Shown: positions 34,067-45,714 of the stretch, piece by piece | Numbering within the stretch: position 1 is the first letter of the stretch | How the letters are laid out: every line of letters starts with the position of its first letter | Assembly: GCA_020631735.1 (NCBI GenBank) | Contig: CM036168.1 | Coordinates: forward strand, 96,700,932 to 96,764,931 | Origin: Saccharum officinarum | Taxonomy: Eukaryota; Streptophyta; Magnoliopsida; Poales; Poaceae | Length of the DNA: 64,000 bases | Direction of reading: 5' to 3' | The notes under the pieces: model-generated | The model's database searches: none | The model's input: the letters and a program-made list of their open reading frames with translations, nothing else | Told to the model about the DNA's origin: nothing | Position numbers and translations under genes: made by a program

Positions 34067-34209
34067 GGCCCAGTCCGCAAAGCCCAAGAACGACAGCAGT
34101 AAACAACCCGTCCTTGGACCACCATCGCCATCGACCCCACGCAACTTCGCAAGACGGCAGGCAAGAGCACCTCAACCTCCATCTCGCGGCGATCTCCCTG
34201 ACCACGGCG

Positions 34210-37200
34210 ATGGCCGCCGCCGCCCTCCGCTCCTCTGCCGCACGTCGGCTCCTGCGCCTCGCCCCGGCAGCCTCGCCGGCTCTGTCCTTTGCTTCCCGGC
34301 CCACCGCCGGGGTGGCGCCGCTCTCGCGCCCGATCGCCGCGCTATCAGGTACTCCCCACGTCTCTTTGATTACACTGATCTCTTTATCGGGTGCTTCCGG
34401 GTTGATTCCTGGTTAGGATCCTCCTAGACATGGTTGCCTAATTACTAGCGAGATTAAAACTCGAGGTTGATGCTAGTGGGGAGATTTATTGCAAGGCCAG
34501 AAGCTGTTACTCCGTAGGCGAGGGTGTTACTATGCGAGAGTTTATGATTGACTGGAGTTGACATACTCTAGCTCAGAGTATATCAACATGAAGATAGAGA
34601 GTTTCCTGGACACCTGCTCAGATGTGAAATGTGTGGTCCTAGAGCGTTTCTTTCTAGGCTGATGTCCAATCAAACTATTGAATGGACTCACTTCCTTATT
34701 TATTGAACACATGCATTTCGAGTGATGTTGCTTGAAAGCTAGAACATTGGTTAATTGACAAAAAGGTTGTCTAGCCTTTGTTTGAGTACACGGGCTTCAT
34801 TCTAATATAATATGCGCTGAATTCTGTGAGAGAAATGGTTAAAGAGGACTCAAAGTGATCAAATTGTTCGAGTTGTGGAATTCTTTTTCTTTGATTTGTG
34901 TTTATATATTTGGGAAAAAATGCTTTAAGACTCAATGATGCCTTGTTTGTTTTCATTATGATGTGATTCTAATACTGCTCTTCACTTAAAACTTCTCATT
35001 CTTAATTAGCTTGTCCATGTTATAAGCTCAGGTGGGAACAATCCTATCTCATGGAAACTGAGGCGCTTCTTCAGTTCAAATGAAAAGCACTTGCCTGCAA
35101 TATCTGACCCAGAGATAGAATCTGCATTTAAGGATTTGTTGGCTGCTACTTGGAATGAACTTCCAGATTCTCTCGTAGCAGAAGCAAAGAAAGCAGTATC
35201 TAAAGCCACCGATGATAAGGCTGGTCAAGAGGCTTTGAAAAATGTATTTCGTGCAGCTGAGGCGTGTGAAGAATTTAGTGGAACCTTGGTTACCCTAAGA
35301 ATGGCTCTTGATGATCTTTGCGGCCTGACTGGCGAAGTCGGTACTTGTTATCTCTGTTTCCTCATGTTTTTTTTGGGGTGCTTATATCAGTCTGATCAAG
35401 ACAGATCTTTTGCAGAATGTGGGTCCCTTACCTGGTTATATTGAAGATGCTGTTAAAGCTGCATATAATCGCTACATGACATACCTGGAGTCCTTTGGCC
35501 CAGAGGAAAATTATCTAAGAAAGAAGGTGGAGACTGAGTTGGGGACAAAAATGATACACCTCAAGATGAGATGCAGTGGCATAGGTTCTGAGTGGGGAAA
35601 GGTATGACTTCTGAATGTTACTTGTCCCTGTGGTACAATTTTACTTCAGTGTCGTCTTATACTGTAGAAAATTAGAAATATGTTGCCTGATACTGATTCT
35701 TGATGTTTGTACTTTGTTGAAGTTTCTCTAACTGTGCCATAGTTCCTTTTAAGATGATGGTCAGTTTTTGTTCCATATGCAGTGTTGCTGCATTTTTAAT
35801 AGAATTTTATCTTGTTTATTGTTATGACGGGCATCTCCTACAGCAGGCGAAGGCCCTCTAGTGGCTAAATTGCCACACACAGAGGAGGGCTCAAGGCCAG
35901 GCGCGTCCAGGAGTCTATCTATTATTAGTAAAATTATTATTATTAGGGAGTTATTTCTATTTTTAGAAAAGGGATATAAATAGCTTGTAAGAATTTCACG
36001 GGAGATCAGGCAGAAACAATACAATTGTTTCCGGCTTCCTCAGGGAGCCGGGAGTTTTGCCCTAGCCGCCTCTGCCCCTCGCGCCCGCGCAGCCACGGCG
36101 CCTTCGCGCCGTCTTCCTCGCGTGCTCAAGCCTCGACCTCCTCCCTCCCACTCGTACAACCTGAGATCAATCCCCGGTAGGATTAGGGTTCCTATCACCT
36201 TGGTATCAGGGAATTCCAGGACGATGTCCACGACTCCGCAGTCCACCGGCGTCCTCACGCCGCCGGTTTCCACCGTCCCGCTGCCGGCCGCATCCTCCGA
36301 AATCTCGGAGTCCTCCAGCACCACCCTCACCCTGGAGGGTTTGGCCGGTGTGGTCGACCAATTCGGCCGCAACATGGATCAGATCGGCCGCACTGTGGAC
36401 ATCTTCAACCGCAACATGGCGGCCATGCAACAATCTTTGGCGAGCCTTCTTCTGTTGCCCCCTCCGCCCACCTCGCAGCCGCCACCCCCACCGCCCGCGC
36501 CTACTACGTCCCCGCCAACGAGCTTCTCCTTCGGCATGCCCCAGGGCAGCTCGGGGGTTCCCCTGCATCAGATGCAGTGGTCGGCCTCCCCGTCGCCCAT
36601 CCCGTCGTGGGCGCTGATGGGCACGACGCTGCAAATCTACACGTCGGCCACCACTGTCACGCCATCGGCCGGTGCCGCCCCTGTCGTGCCTCTAGCCCCG
36701 AGTGCCGGGACCTTCTACGGCGGCACCGACGGGACGCTGCTCTATGGCGGCGCCCCTGCTCCCTCGGCAGCGGGGGTCGGCGGCCACCCTGAGGACGGAG
36801 CGCCCGGCAGCGTCCACGCAGGCGCCCATGCTCGGCCGCGCTTCTACAAGCTGGAGTTTGCTACTTATGACGGCGCTGTCGACCCGCTCAACTGGCTCAA
36901 CCAGTGCGAGCAGTTCTTTCGGGGGCAGCGCACCCTCGCCTCAGATTGCACGTGGCTGGCTTCCTACCACCTCCGTGGCGTGGCTCAGACATGGTACTAC
37001 GCGCTCGAACAAGATGAGGGCATGCCTGCGTGGGAGCGGTTCCGCGAGCTGTGCCAACTCCGCTTCGGGCCTCCAACGCAGGACACACGTTTGGCGGAGC
37101 TTACTTGGCTGCCCTTCTCCTCTTCCGTCCAGGACTACTCGGAGCGCTACAACGCCGTCCTCTGCCACGAGCGCGACCTCAACGCCCGCCAGAAGGCTCA

Positions 37201-40200
37201 GCTGTACGTGGGCGGCCTTCCCGAGCACATCAGGGTCGACGTGGAGATGCACCACCCGCCGGACCTACAGACGGCGATGTACTACGCGCGTGCCTACAAG
37301 CGGAGCACGGCGGCCTTCCTCCCTGCTCTACAGCAGCAGCAGCAGCGGAGTGGTCGTGGCCCTCGGCCAGCGGCGGCGGCGACTCCTGACTCTGCCCCGG
37401 TCCAGTCGGCTGCCACTGCCGCCCTCGGGCAGCCACGTACTTTCCGGCGCCTCACGCCGGCTGAGCAGGTTGAACGGCGTTGACAAGGCCTCTGCTTCAA
37501 CTGTGACGAGCCGTATGTTCGCGGCCATATCTGCAAGCGCCTCTTCTACCTCGAGACCTCCGACTACATCGTCGACGAGCCCGGGGACGCGGCTGGGGAG
37601 GATGGTCACCCAGCTGACCACCCGGAGGAGCAGGCCGACCCAGAGGCCCCCGTAGCCACCTCCCTGGTGGTTTCTCTCCACACAGTGGCCGTCATTCATC
37701 CACCGAACGCCATGCTGTTGCCGGTCACCTGCAAGGGCGAGCGCTTCCTGGCCCTCCTCGACACCGGCTCCACGCACAACTTCGTCCAGGGAGCTGCCAT
37801 GCGCCGCCTCGGTCTCTCTCCCTCTGGGGGTGAGCATCTTCGGGTCACCGTCGCCAACGCTGATCGCTTGACTTGCGAGGGGATCGCACACGACGTGCCC
37901 ATCCACATTGGGGACGAGGACTTCGCCATCACATGCGTCGGCCTCAACTTGGGCGCCTTCGACTTCATCATCGGCTTCGACTTCCTCCGGACGCTGGGGC
38001 CGATCCTTTGGGACTGCATGGCGCTCACCTTGGCGTTCTGGCACGACGGCCGCCGGATCACGTGGCAAGGTGTGGGGGGGCCGACGGCGCCGGCCCAACA
38101 GCAGCTGACCGCAAGGCGTGGGGGGGCCGACGGCGCCCTCAACGCGAAGACCTCCAAGGACAAGTTCCCTATCTCAGTGGTGGATGAGCTTCTGGACGAG
38201 CTTCACGGCGCTCGCTTCTTCACGAAGCTGGACTTGCGCTCTGGCTACCATCAGGTGCGGATGCACCCGAACGACATCAGCAAGACGGCCTTACGCACAC
38301 ACCAGGGGCATTATGAGTTCTTGGTGATGCCTTTCGGACTCTCCAATGCCCCGGCTACCTTCCAAGCGCTGATGAACGACGTCCTCAGGCCGTTTCTTCG
38401 CAGGTTTGTGCTGGTGTTTTTCGATGATATCCTGATCTACAGCTCCTTAGGCGGAGCACCTGCAGCACATCGGCCTCGTCCTCACCGCCCTCCGCGTCCA
38501 CCGCCTCCACCTCAAACGTTCCAAGTGTTCGTTTGGGGCCTCTTCGGTGGCCTACCTCGGGCACGTCATCTCCGCGGCGGGCGTCGCCATGGACGCTAAC
38601 AAGATCGCGGCGGTGGCTGCGTGGCCAGCTCCGCGTTCTGCTCGGGCATTGCGAGGCTTCCTCGAGCTCGCCGGCTACTACCGGAAGTTCATTCAGGACT
38701 TCGGTGTCATCGCAGCCCCACTGACGTGTCTCTTGCGCCGAGACATGTTCGAGTGGGACGACGACACCGAGGCGGCCTTCCAGGCGCTCAAGGGCGCGCT
38801 CACCACGGGCCCGGTGCTCCAGATGCCCGACTTCAACAAGGTCTTCATCGTCGACAGCGACGCGTCTAGTGCGGGGTTCGGCGCTGTCCTTCATCAGGGC
38901 GCGGGACCCCTCACTTTCTTCAGTAGGCCGTTCACTGCTCGCCATCTCAAGCTTGCCGCCTACGAGCTTGAGCTCATGGGTTGGTGCAGGTTGTGCGGCA
39001 TTGGAGGCCCTACATTTGGGGGCGCCACTTCGTGGTGCGCATGGACCACTACAGCCTCAAGTACTTGTTGGACCAGCGCCTTTCTACGGTACCTCAGCAC
39101 CAGTGGGTCAGCAAGCTCTTCGGCTTCGACTTCGCCGTCGAGTTCCGCCCGGGTCACCTCAACACCGTGGCGGACGCCTTGTCCCGCCGCGACGTCGACA
39201 CGGCCCCAGAGGCCTACTGCACGGCTGCAACAGTGGCTGCACTCTCCGGGCCGACCTTCGCCTACTTCGACCACGTCCGCCGCGCCTCGGCCACGGCTCC
39301 GGATGCCGTCCAGCTGCGTGCCCGCCTCATGGCGCGAGGACGGTGACCTCCTGCTGCACGGCTCCCGCGTGTTCATCCCTGACGTCGCTGACCTCCGGCA
39401 CCAGGCTATTCAGCTAGCGCATGGTGCTGGACACGAGGGGATCCAGAAGACTATTCACCGTCTCCGCGCTGATTTTTTTGTCCCAGGTGATCGTTCCTTG
39501 GTGCAGGACTGGGTGCGCACATGTGTGACGTGCCAGCGCAACAAGACGGAGGCCCTTCAGCCAGCCGGCCTCCTGCAGCCCCTTGAGGTGCCGTCTCAGG
39601 TGTGGGCGGACATCTCTATGGATTTCATCGAGGGGCTGCCCAAGGTTGGCGGCAAGTCGGTCATCCTCACCGTCGTCGACCGCTTCTCCAAGTACGCGCA
39701 TTTTATTGCGCTCGGCCACCCCTACACTGCGGCATCGGTCGCTCACGCCTTCTTCGACGGCGTCGTCCGGTTGCATGGGTTCCCTCTGTCTATCGTCAGT
39801 GACAGGGACCCCGTGTTTACCGGCCACGTGTGGCGCGACCTCTTTCAGTGGGCAGATATGACTCTCCGTATGAGCACGGCCTTCCATCCTCAGACGGACG
39901 GCCAGTCGGAGGTGGTCAACAAGGTGATTGCTATGTATCTGCGCTGTGTTACAAGTGACCGGCCGCGCGCTTGGGTGGACTGCCTCTCTTGGGCGGAGTA
40001 TTGCTATAATACTTCCATACCGCCCTTCGCGCGACTCCCTTCGAGGTGGTGTACGCCCGTCCCCCGCCCCCGATCATCCCCTACAAGCCCGGGATGGCCC
40101 ATACCGAAACAGCCGACACCCTTCTCCGTAGCCGCGACGAAATGCTCGCGGAGGTCCGTCAGCGGCTCATCCAAGCATAGCAGCTGTCCAAGAAGTACTA

Positions 40201-42155
40201 CGACGCCAACCACAGGGATGTTGAGTTCGAGGTGGGCGCGTGGGTCTGGCTGCGTCTTCTCCACCGCACCACGCAGTCCCTGGACCCGCGCGCCAAACGC
40301 AAGCTGGGGCCACGATGGGCCGGTCCGTTTCGCGTTCTCGAACGCATCGGCCGCGTCGCCTATCGTCTACAGCTTCTAGAGGGCGCCCGCATCCACGACG
40401 TCTTCCATTTCGGTCTTCTGAAGCAGCACCGCGGCGACCCTCCTACTGCACTCGGCGATCTTCCACCGACGCTCGATGGCCGTGTGCTTCCTGCACCCGA
40501 ACGTGTGCTGCGTGCGCAGCAACGTCGTGGCGTCTGGAAGCTCTTGGTCAAGTGGCATGGCCTCTCCGACGACGACGCCACCTGGGAGACACTTGACGCC
40601 TTCCGCGACGACTTCCCCGACTTCCAGCTCGAGGACGAGCTGTTTTCGCAGGCGGGGAGAGATGTTATGACGGGCATCTCCTACAGCAGGCGAAGGCCCT
40701 CTAGTGGCTAAATTGCCGCACACAGAGGAGGGCTCAAGGCCAGGCGCGTCCAGGAGTCTATCTATTATTAGTAAAATTATTATTATTATTAGGGAGTTAT
40801 TTCTATTTTTAGAAAAGGGATATAAATAGCTTGTAAGACTTTCACGGGAGATCAGGCAGAAACAATACAATTGTTTCCGGCTTCCTCAGGGAGCCGGGAG
40901 TTTTGCCCTAGCCGCCTCTGCCCCTCGCGCCCGCGCAGCCACGGCGCCTCCGCGCCGTCTTCCTCGCGTGCTCAAGCCTCGACCTCCTCCCTCCCACTCG
41001 TACAACCTGAGATCAATCCCCGGTAGGACTAGGGTTCCTATCATTTATTGCTTGACTGATTTTTGTATCATTGAATTTCCCATGCTTGGTCTTTTGCCTA
41101 TCGCAAGAAAATCTATTAAAAATCTGAGTCTGTATTTTCCTCAACCATCCATCCATTATTTTCCATACCATGTGGAAGCCCATGGTTTACAGAACTGGTG
41201 TTAATTGTTCAGTTGCAAGTGGGATCCTAAATCTTATATTGATTGTATTTCACTTGGTACAAAAAAAGATTTAAATTTTAAGCAAATTATACGTAACAAC
41301 CGACCATAGCTGGCTGTCTTGCTGTAAGTGTTCATGCACTGAATGTCATTGCAAGATCTGGCAAGGATTGTTAAATTAGTTTGTCATGTATGTCATATAA
41401 CTCTTGGTACTGGAAATTGCATCCAATTGCACTTTGCATGTGAAATCTGAAGTACCAAATATGGTTCCCTTTCTGCCTGTGACGAGGTGACAGCAACCGG
41501 TTGTTTTGTTACCACCAGGGACAAGCTAATGTCAATCCTCTCTACGGGTAGGATTTTGAGAAAAAAGTATGTTGGACATTTTGGAATTGGTGATATGCGA
41601 GTTAGATTTGCTTTATTGGTTCAGGGTATTTTTTGTTATTTTCAAATTGGTAAAATTTTTCCCTTTTTCTCTGACTTTCACCATAAACCAGCAAAACAAG
41701 CATGCATTCGGGCTGATTCCTGGCCAATATTGTCTGGTCTTCCTCCATGATCTTTTGCTTATGGCATTACTAGCAGGCAAGCAGCTTTATAAGAATCACA
41801 TGGGTGTGCTTTTTCGAACACCTCGTGCACATAATCATAGTGTACCATTTATGGGGAAAGGATGTTCTGGTCCCATGTTATTACTATGAAAATGTACCCT
41901 TCTTCTTTAGGTTGTTTTTCATCGGATTATTTTCTGATGATGAAAATGAATTTTGTCCTGCTCGACCTCATAGCACGTATGGAATTATGTTCTCATTTCG
42001 ATACATGTCGAGCCTGCTTGTTGTGTCAGGACTGAAGCTAGTGAAATTGCATATATATTTAGGACTCCTTACTCATAATTTAATTTTTCTACTTGCAGAT
42101 CTCCCTGATTGGCACCTCAGGAATCTCAGGTTCCTATGTTGAGCTAAGGGCATGA
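34210..42155 (+). CDS. SDH5: Succinate dehydrogenase subunit 5, mitochondrial (four exons)
   Basis: Exons 34210-34348, 35032-35336, 35416-35601 and 42099-42155 join in frame to 227 residues plus stop; all introns are GT-AG. The N-terminus [19 protein letters not shown] is Arg/Ala-rich with no acidic residue, as expected for a mitochondrial presequence. The body matches the plant SDH5 pattern: [82 protein letters not shown], ending [17 protein letters not shown]5 is a plant-specific accessory subunit of complex II in the inner mitochondrial membrane; its exact role is little known. Intron 3 is 6.5 kb because of a gypsy insertion (35820-41043). The reading frame is intact, so correct splicing should give a normal product. 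Confidence 0.9.
35815..35819 (+). repeat. Target-site duplication TTTAT (left of gypsy)
   Basis: TTTAT directly precedes the TG of the 5' LTR and is repeated at 41044-41048 after the 3' LTR. Confidence 0.92.
35820..36197 (+). repeat. 5' LTR of the gypsy element
   Basis: 378 bp, TGTTATGACGGGC...GTTCCTATCA, with TATAAATA at 35975-35982. One TTA unit shorter than the 3' LTR. Confidence 0.92.
36224..37483 (+). pseudogene. Gypsy Gag, ended by a TGA before its zinc knuckle
   Basis: The frame starts at ATG 36224, just after the primer-binding site, and gives 419 residues: a Pro-rich linker (about 85-105), then the gypsy gag core ([47 protein letters not shown]). TGA at 37481-37483 stands where an Arg codon is expected; the same frame goes straight on through the CCHC knuckle [15 protein letters not shown]. 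One CGA-to-TGA change, typical of methylated-cytosine decay, explains it. Reading upstream from 36122 would start inside the LTR and is not the natural start. Confidence 0.8.
37484..40711 (+). pseudogene. Gypsy Pol with chromodomain, multiply broken
   Basis: Order: zinc knuckle, protease ([11 protein letters not shown], 37760s), RT ([20 protein letters not shown], ends about 38445), RT thumb and RNase H (38547-39190), integrase zinc region ([16 protein letters not shown]), integrase core (39600-40000), chromodomain (about 40500-40660, [19 protein letters not shown]). Damage: RT residues between protease and the NAKT motif are deleted near 38090-38140, where GTGGGGGGGCCGACGGCGCC occurs twice; frameshifts near 38445, 38980, 39335 and 40030; TAG at 40178-40180. 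The chromodomain is intact and would target histone marks in an active element. Confidence 0.88.
40663..41043 (+). repeat. 3' LTR of the gypsy element
   Basis: 381 bp, TGTTATGACGGGC...GTTCCTATCA, TATAAATA at 40821-40828, followed by TTTAT. Carries one more TTA unit than the 5' LTR. Confidence 0.92.
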
Positions 42156-43089
42156 TGGGAAGTCTGCAGATCAGAACCATGGAAATCATCGATGAGCTGA
42201 GGAAGTCTGTAGATCAGAATATGTCGCGCTGCATTTTCCTTTCCCCTTTGTAGCTACCATGGTAATAACAATGAGATCATCAAACAGCTGTGCACTTCAA
42301 GTAACCCAGATAATGCCGTCTTTGTGTCTGTAATAAGAATGTGTTTCATGTGAGTGAAACCTGTCAATTCTGTTAATTTTTGGCATGCGCCTGATTTCTT
42401 GTTCAACTGTTGTGAATTGTATACTTTGTTCATGAAGCACTGATCATATGCCTTCCCTCGCTACTCAACTTCCTTCAGCATTGCAAAAATACAGTGACCT
42501 GCCATTCTTTTATGCAGGGGTTTAACAAATATGTGAATGCTATATTAACTAGTGGATTATAGCATGTTAAATTTAGACCTTTTCCAATAACTTAAAATAT
42601 AAAATGTACTAATTAAAATGATGTGTATGCCATATGCGTAAATTTGCTCATTTTAATATTAGGCATAGATATAGATACACGCTATAAATATTAGGGAAAT
42701 TATTTTGTTCAATGACAGTAAGTGACAAGGCTAACAAGTGGCCTTTACTCACAGTAAGTGACAAGACAGGTGGCATATAAGGGACACGGCTAACAAGTGG
42801 CCTGTAATTATTTGCAACCCAGAAAAAGAAAAGCTCATTGATTTCTATTTTACACATAATGTACTCCGTATCAACAGTACAAGTATACAACATTGGCCAG
42901 CTGGTAATTTCCTTACAGGTTACAGCCATCTACCTACGTATCTCCTCACAAACATCTACGACATGAGGAGGGCCACAGGCTTAACTTGCATCTCATGGGC
43001 CGAAGCAATCTCGCTGCAAGGAAGAATAACAGCAATCTTCAAGCGGTTGGCCTGCAAACAATAACAGCATTTTGATTTGATCTGAGCCA
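42156..43089. other. 3' flanks of two convergent genes
   Basis: Between the SDH5 stop (42153-42155) and the stop of the minus-strand transporter (43090-43092). It should contain both 3'UTRs. No other gene seen. Confidence 0.5.
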
Positions 43090-45026
43090 TTATCTGCTAG
43101 CTACATGACCTCCTTGGACTTTTTCACTGATGGAGCTCATGATGTTCGAGGCAATGGCGATGCTGCTCGTGACCACCGCCAGAATGATCATCGTTGCTGC
43201 CAATGCCTTGTCCTTGCGCTTCGCTATTCCGTGAACATCCCTGCAGAAAAATCGAGTGTTTTAGATTCTAAGCTAGCATAGCATTGACAATGCAAAAAGT
43301 GGTTCAGAATCTGGCCGTCGTACCTGAGAACTATGGCGCCAGGGAAGATCAACGAGATGGTGACCGCGAACGTGGACCCGGAGTACTCGAAGAGCGTCCA
43401 GATGCTGGGGATCGCGATGGCCAGCGCGTAGAGCACCGCCATGAGCACGGCCGTCAGGGACACGAACCGGCGCGTGTCCGTGGCGAGCGGCCGGCGTCCC
43501 GGGAAGAGGAGCTCGTCGACGTTGACCCGGAGCGAGAAGAGGAGGAGCGGGAACACGAGCACGAGGTGCAGCGCGTAGCTGAGGCGCGCCGCGTCGTTGA
43601 GCGCCTGCGGGACGCCGGCCCCGGAGCTGCGGTCGAAGTTGGCGAGCACGTCGGCCATGGTGGCGTCCCCGAAGAGGAGGTACCCGAAGAATCCCACGGC
43701 GGCGTAGATGGCGGCGCAGAGCACGAGGGAGACGCGCACGGCCGTCTTCATGTCCGACGTCTTGCTCAGCTCCGCGCGGATCGGGTGCACTGCATCGGTT
43801 GCGAGCGACGTTCGTGTGAGGCAAAGTCGAGCCGCGTGTCAGGCAACGTTCTACTACATGCATGGTGGTTGCAGAAGAAACTGGTACCGTTGAAGTGGAA
43901 GGTGAATGCGACGACGATGACGGGGACGGCGGTGAAGAGCTCGAACGGCGAGGAGAGTCTGGAGAAGTCCGGGAGCATCCGCGGCATGGTTGCCGTGCCC
44001 TTGAAGAGCGCGTATAGCGCGATCCCCAAGCTGATGAGCATGAACACCACCGCCAGTAGGATGGAGATGGCCGACGTGAACCTCAGCGAATCTGCAGGTT
44101 GAAGCAAACTTGTGAATACCCATCAGCAAGCACCGACAGATCTTTACTGCAGCTGCAGGTACCGAGATAGCCGTATTATTGGCGATTCAGTTTGCAAAAT
44201 AATCTTGGAATGAATTTCTTTTAAATGTTGCATGATGACAAGTCGCGACGCCGGAATCAGCAAGTTCTTCCTAGCCCCACATACAGCAGGACCAACCAAT
44301 GTTGTTCCACGTTCTTCACGATTCTCATCGATGTACCGCTCACGTACCGACACGCTTCCGGAGCACAAGAGGCAGGAGAATCGCCGCGGCTGCCACCAGC
44401 ACCACCTCCCGGCTGGTCCACCAATGGCTTCCGAACCACTCCTGCAGCACCCCCGAGTGCGCCTCCCCGCCGCTCGACGCGCCCGACATCACGTCCCCTG
44501 CACGGCGACAGCACGGCACCTAGTCACTCGCACCGGCCGGAACAGCCTCCCACGCTAGCAGCTAGCGCTGGCATGGCCGCATGGCCGTGGGGCTCGTGGC
44601 GTTACCGATGATGTTGAGGTAGACGGTGAGCGTCCCAAAGCCGTTGAAGGCGACGAACACATTGAGCAGCTTGGCACCGGCGCGGCCAAACGCGTCGTCC
44701 ATCAGCGCCGCGTACGACGGCGCGCCGCCGGTGTACCGGAGCATGAAGTCCACGGCGGCGTTGGCCAGGACCGCGACGCCGGCGATCAGCGCCACCGCCG
44801 GCGCCACGCCCAGCACGCGCATGGCCGCCGGGATCGACATGATCCCGGCGCCCACCACGCTCGTCGACACGTTGAACACCGCGCCCATCACCGAAGCGGA
44901 GCCGCCACCGCGCGTGGCGGCATCCCCAGCGTGCTCCGGAAGCAGCAACGGCGCCGCCCCCTCCGTTGTCGCGGTGTCCCTGCAGGCGCTGGGCATAGCT
45001 GAGAACGGCGGGTTCTTGGATACCAT
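43090..45026 (-). CDS. AVT6-type amino acid transporter (five exons)
   Basis: Minus-strand exons 45026-44606, 44497-44348, 44091-43888, 43789-43324 and 43240-43090 join in frame, all with GT-AG introns, to 463 residues. The N-terminal block VMGAVFNVSTSVVGAGIMSI begins the first membrane helix of the AAAP (amino acid/auxin permease, SLC38-like) family, and about 11 helices follow. Further signatures are LNIIG, FAFHFNVHPI-like FTFHFNVHPI, VRVSLVLCAAIYAAVGFFGY, GDATMADVLANFD, and the IFPGAIVLRD end of helix 10. The overall pattern is that of Arabidopsis AVT6 proteins, thought to export amino acids from the vacuole; which member this is cannot be told. The start ATG is the first in frame. A truncated paralogue lies 2.1 kb upstream at 47088-47459 in the same orientation. 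Confidence 0.88.
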
Positions 45027-45198
45027 GGTTTCAATGGGATAGAAGAGGAGTGGAGCTCTGCTGGGACTGTTTGGTGCGCGCGCGTATGTCTGGGATTCGG
45101 CGGGTCGAGAGCGTATAAACGTGGCGAAGTGGCGAGAAAACGATGGGTGGGGGGCTGGCGTTAGGATAAGAGCTGAGTCACAAACGAGCCCTGCCTTC

Positions 45199-45706
45199 TA
45201 GAGATGTCAACGGATCGGGTTCGGGTCGGATACCCACGGGTTTCGGGTCCTGCGGGTTCGGGTTTATGGATGGTTTCTCACCCACGGTTTTCGGTTTCGG
45301 TTTCGGGTTTGGTATCGGGTTCGGTTTCGGGTTTGGTTTTTCACCCATGGATATCCAATAGATATCCGAAATAAATCATTTGAAATTAAAACACATGTTT
45401 TATAATATGCTAATAATAACTTGTTTACTTATATTATTAAATCTATTCAAAATTAACTCATGAAAATATTTATTATTTATTGTCTCTTATTTATACATGT
45501 GAATATGTGTATATTTATCCGCGGGTTTCGGGTATTCATTCGGGTTTCGGGTATCCGTTCAGGTTTCGGGTATCCGCGGATTTGGTTTTGGTGATGGATT
45601 TCCACCCGAATCGGTTTTCGGTTCGGGTTCGGGTTTCGATTTCGGGTTCCGGTTTTGGGTGCACGGAGACTCCATCCGATCCGAACCCGACCCGTTGCCA
45701 TCCTTA
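45199..45706 (+). mobile_element. 508-bp hAT-like MITE rich in CGGGTTTCGGGT
   Basis: Left end TAGAGATGTCAACGGATCGG and right end (reverse complement) TAAGGATGGCAACGGGTCGG form inverted repeats. Flanks are CTGCCTTC (45191-45198) and CTGCCGTC (45707-45714), an 8-bp duplication with one mismatch. Both ends carry arrays of GGGTTTCGGGT-type repeats around an AT-rich core (45360-45510). It lies 170 bp upstream of the transporter ATG. Confidence 0.8.
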
Positions 45707-45714
45707 CTGCCGTC

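Larger units (their letters stand above)
35820..41043 (+). mobile_element. Ty3/gypsy chromovirus (Reina-like) in intron 3 of SDH5
   Basis: 5224 bp with 378- and 381-bp LTRs (35820-36197, 40663-41043), TTTAT duplication, primer-binding site TGGTATCAGGG at 36201, and purine tract GGCGGGGAGAGA before the 3' LTR. The LTRs differ by one TTA unit and about four substitutions. Gag, protease, RT, RNase H, integrase and a C-terminal chromodomain are recognisable in gypsy order (integrase after RNase H). Short LTRs plus chromodomain suggest the Reina clade (inference). Coding is dead: a TGA, a deletion at the RT start, at least four frameshifts and further stops. Confidence 0.92.

Noticed and set aside
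43284..44102. 272-codon plus-strand frame
   Set aside because: Exactly antisense to exons 3 and 4 of the AVT6-type gene and crosses their intron; Glu/Arg-rich artefact.
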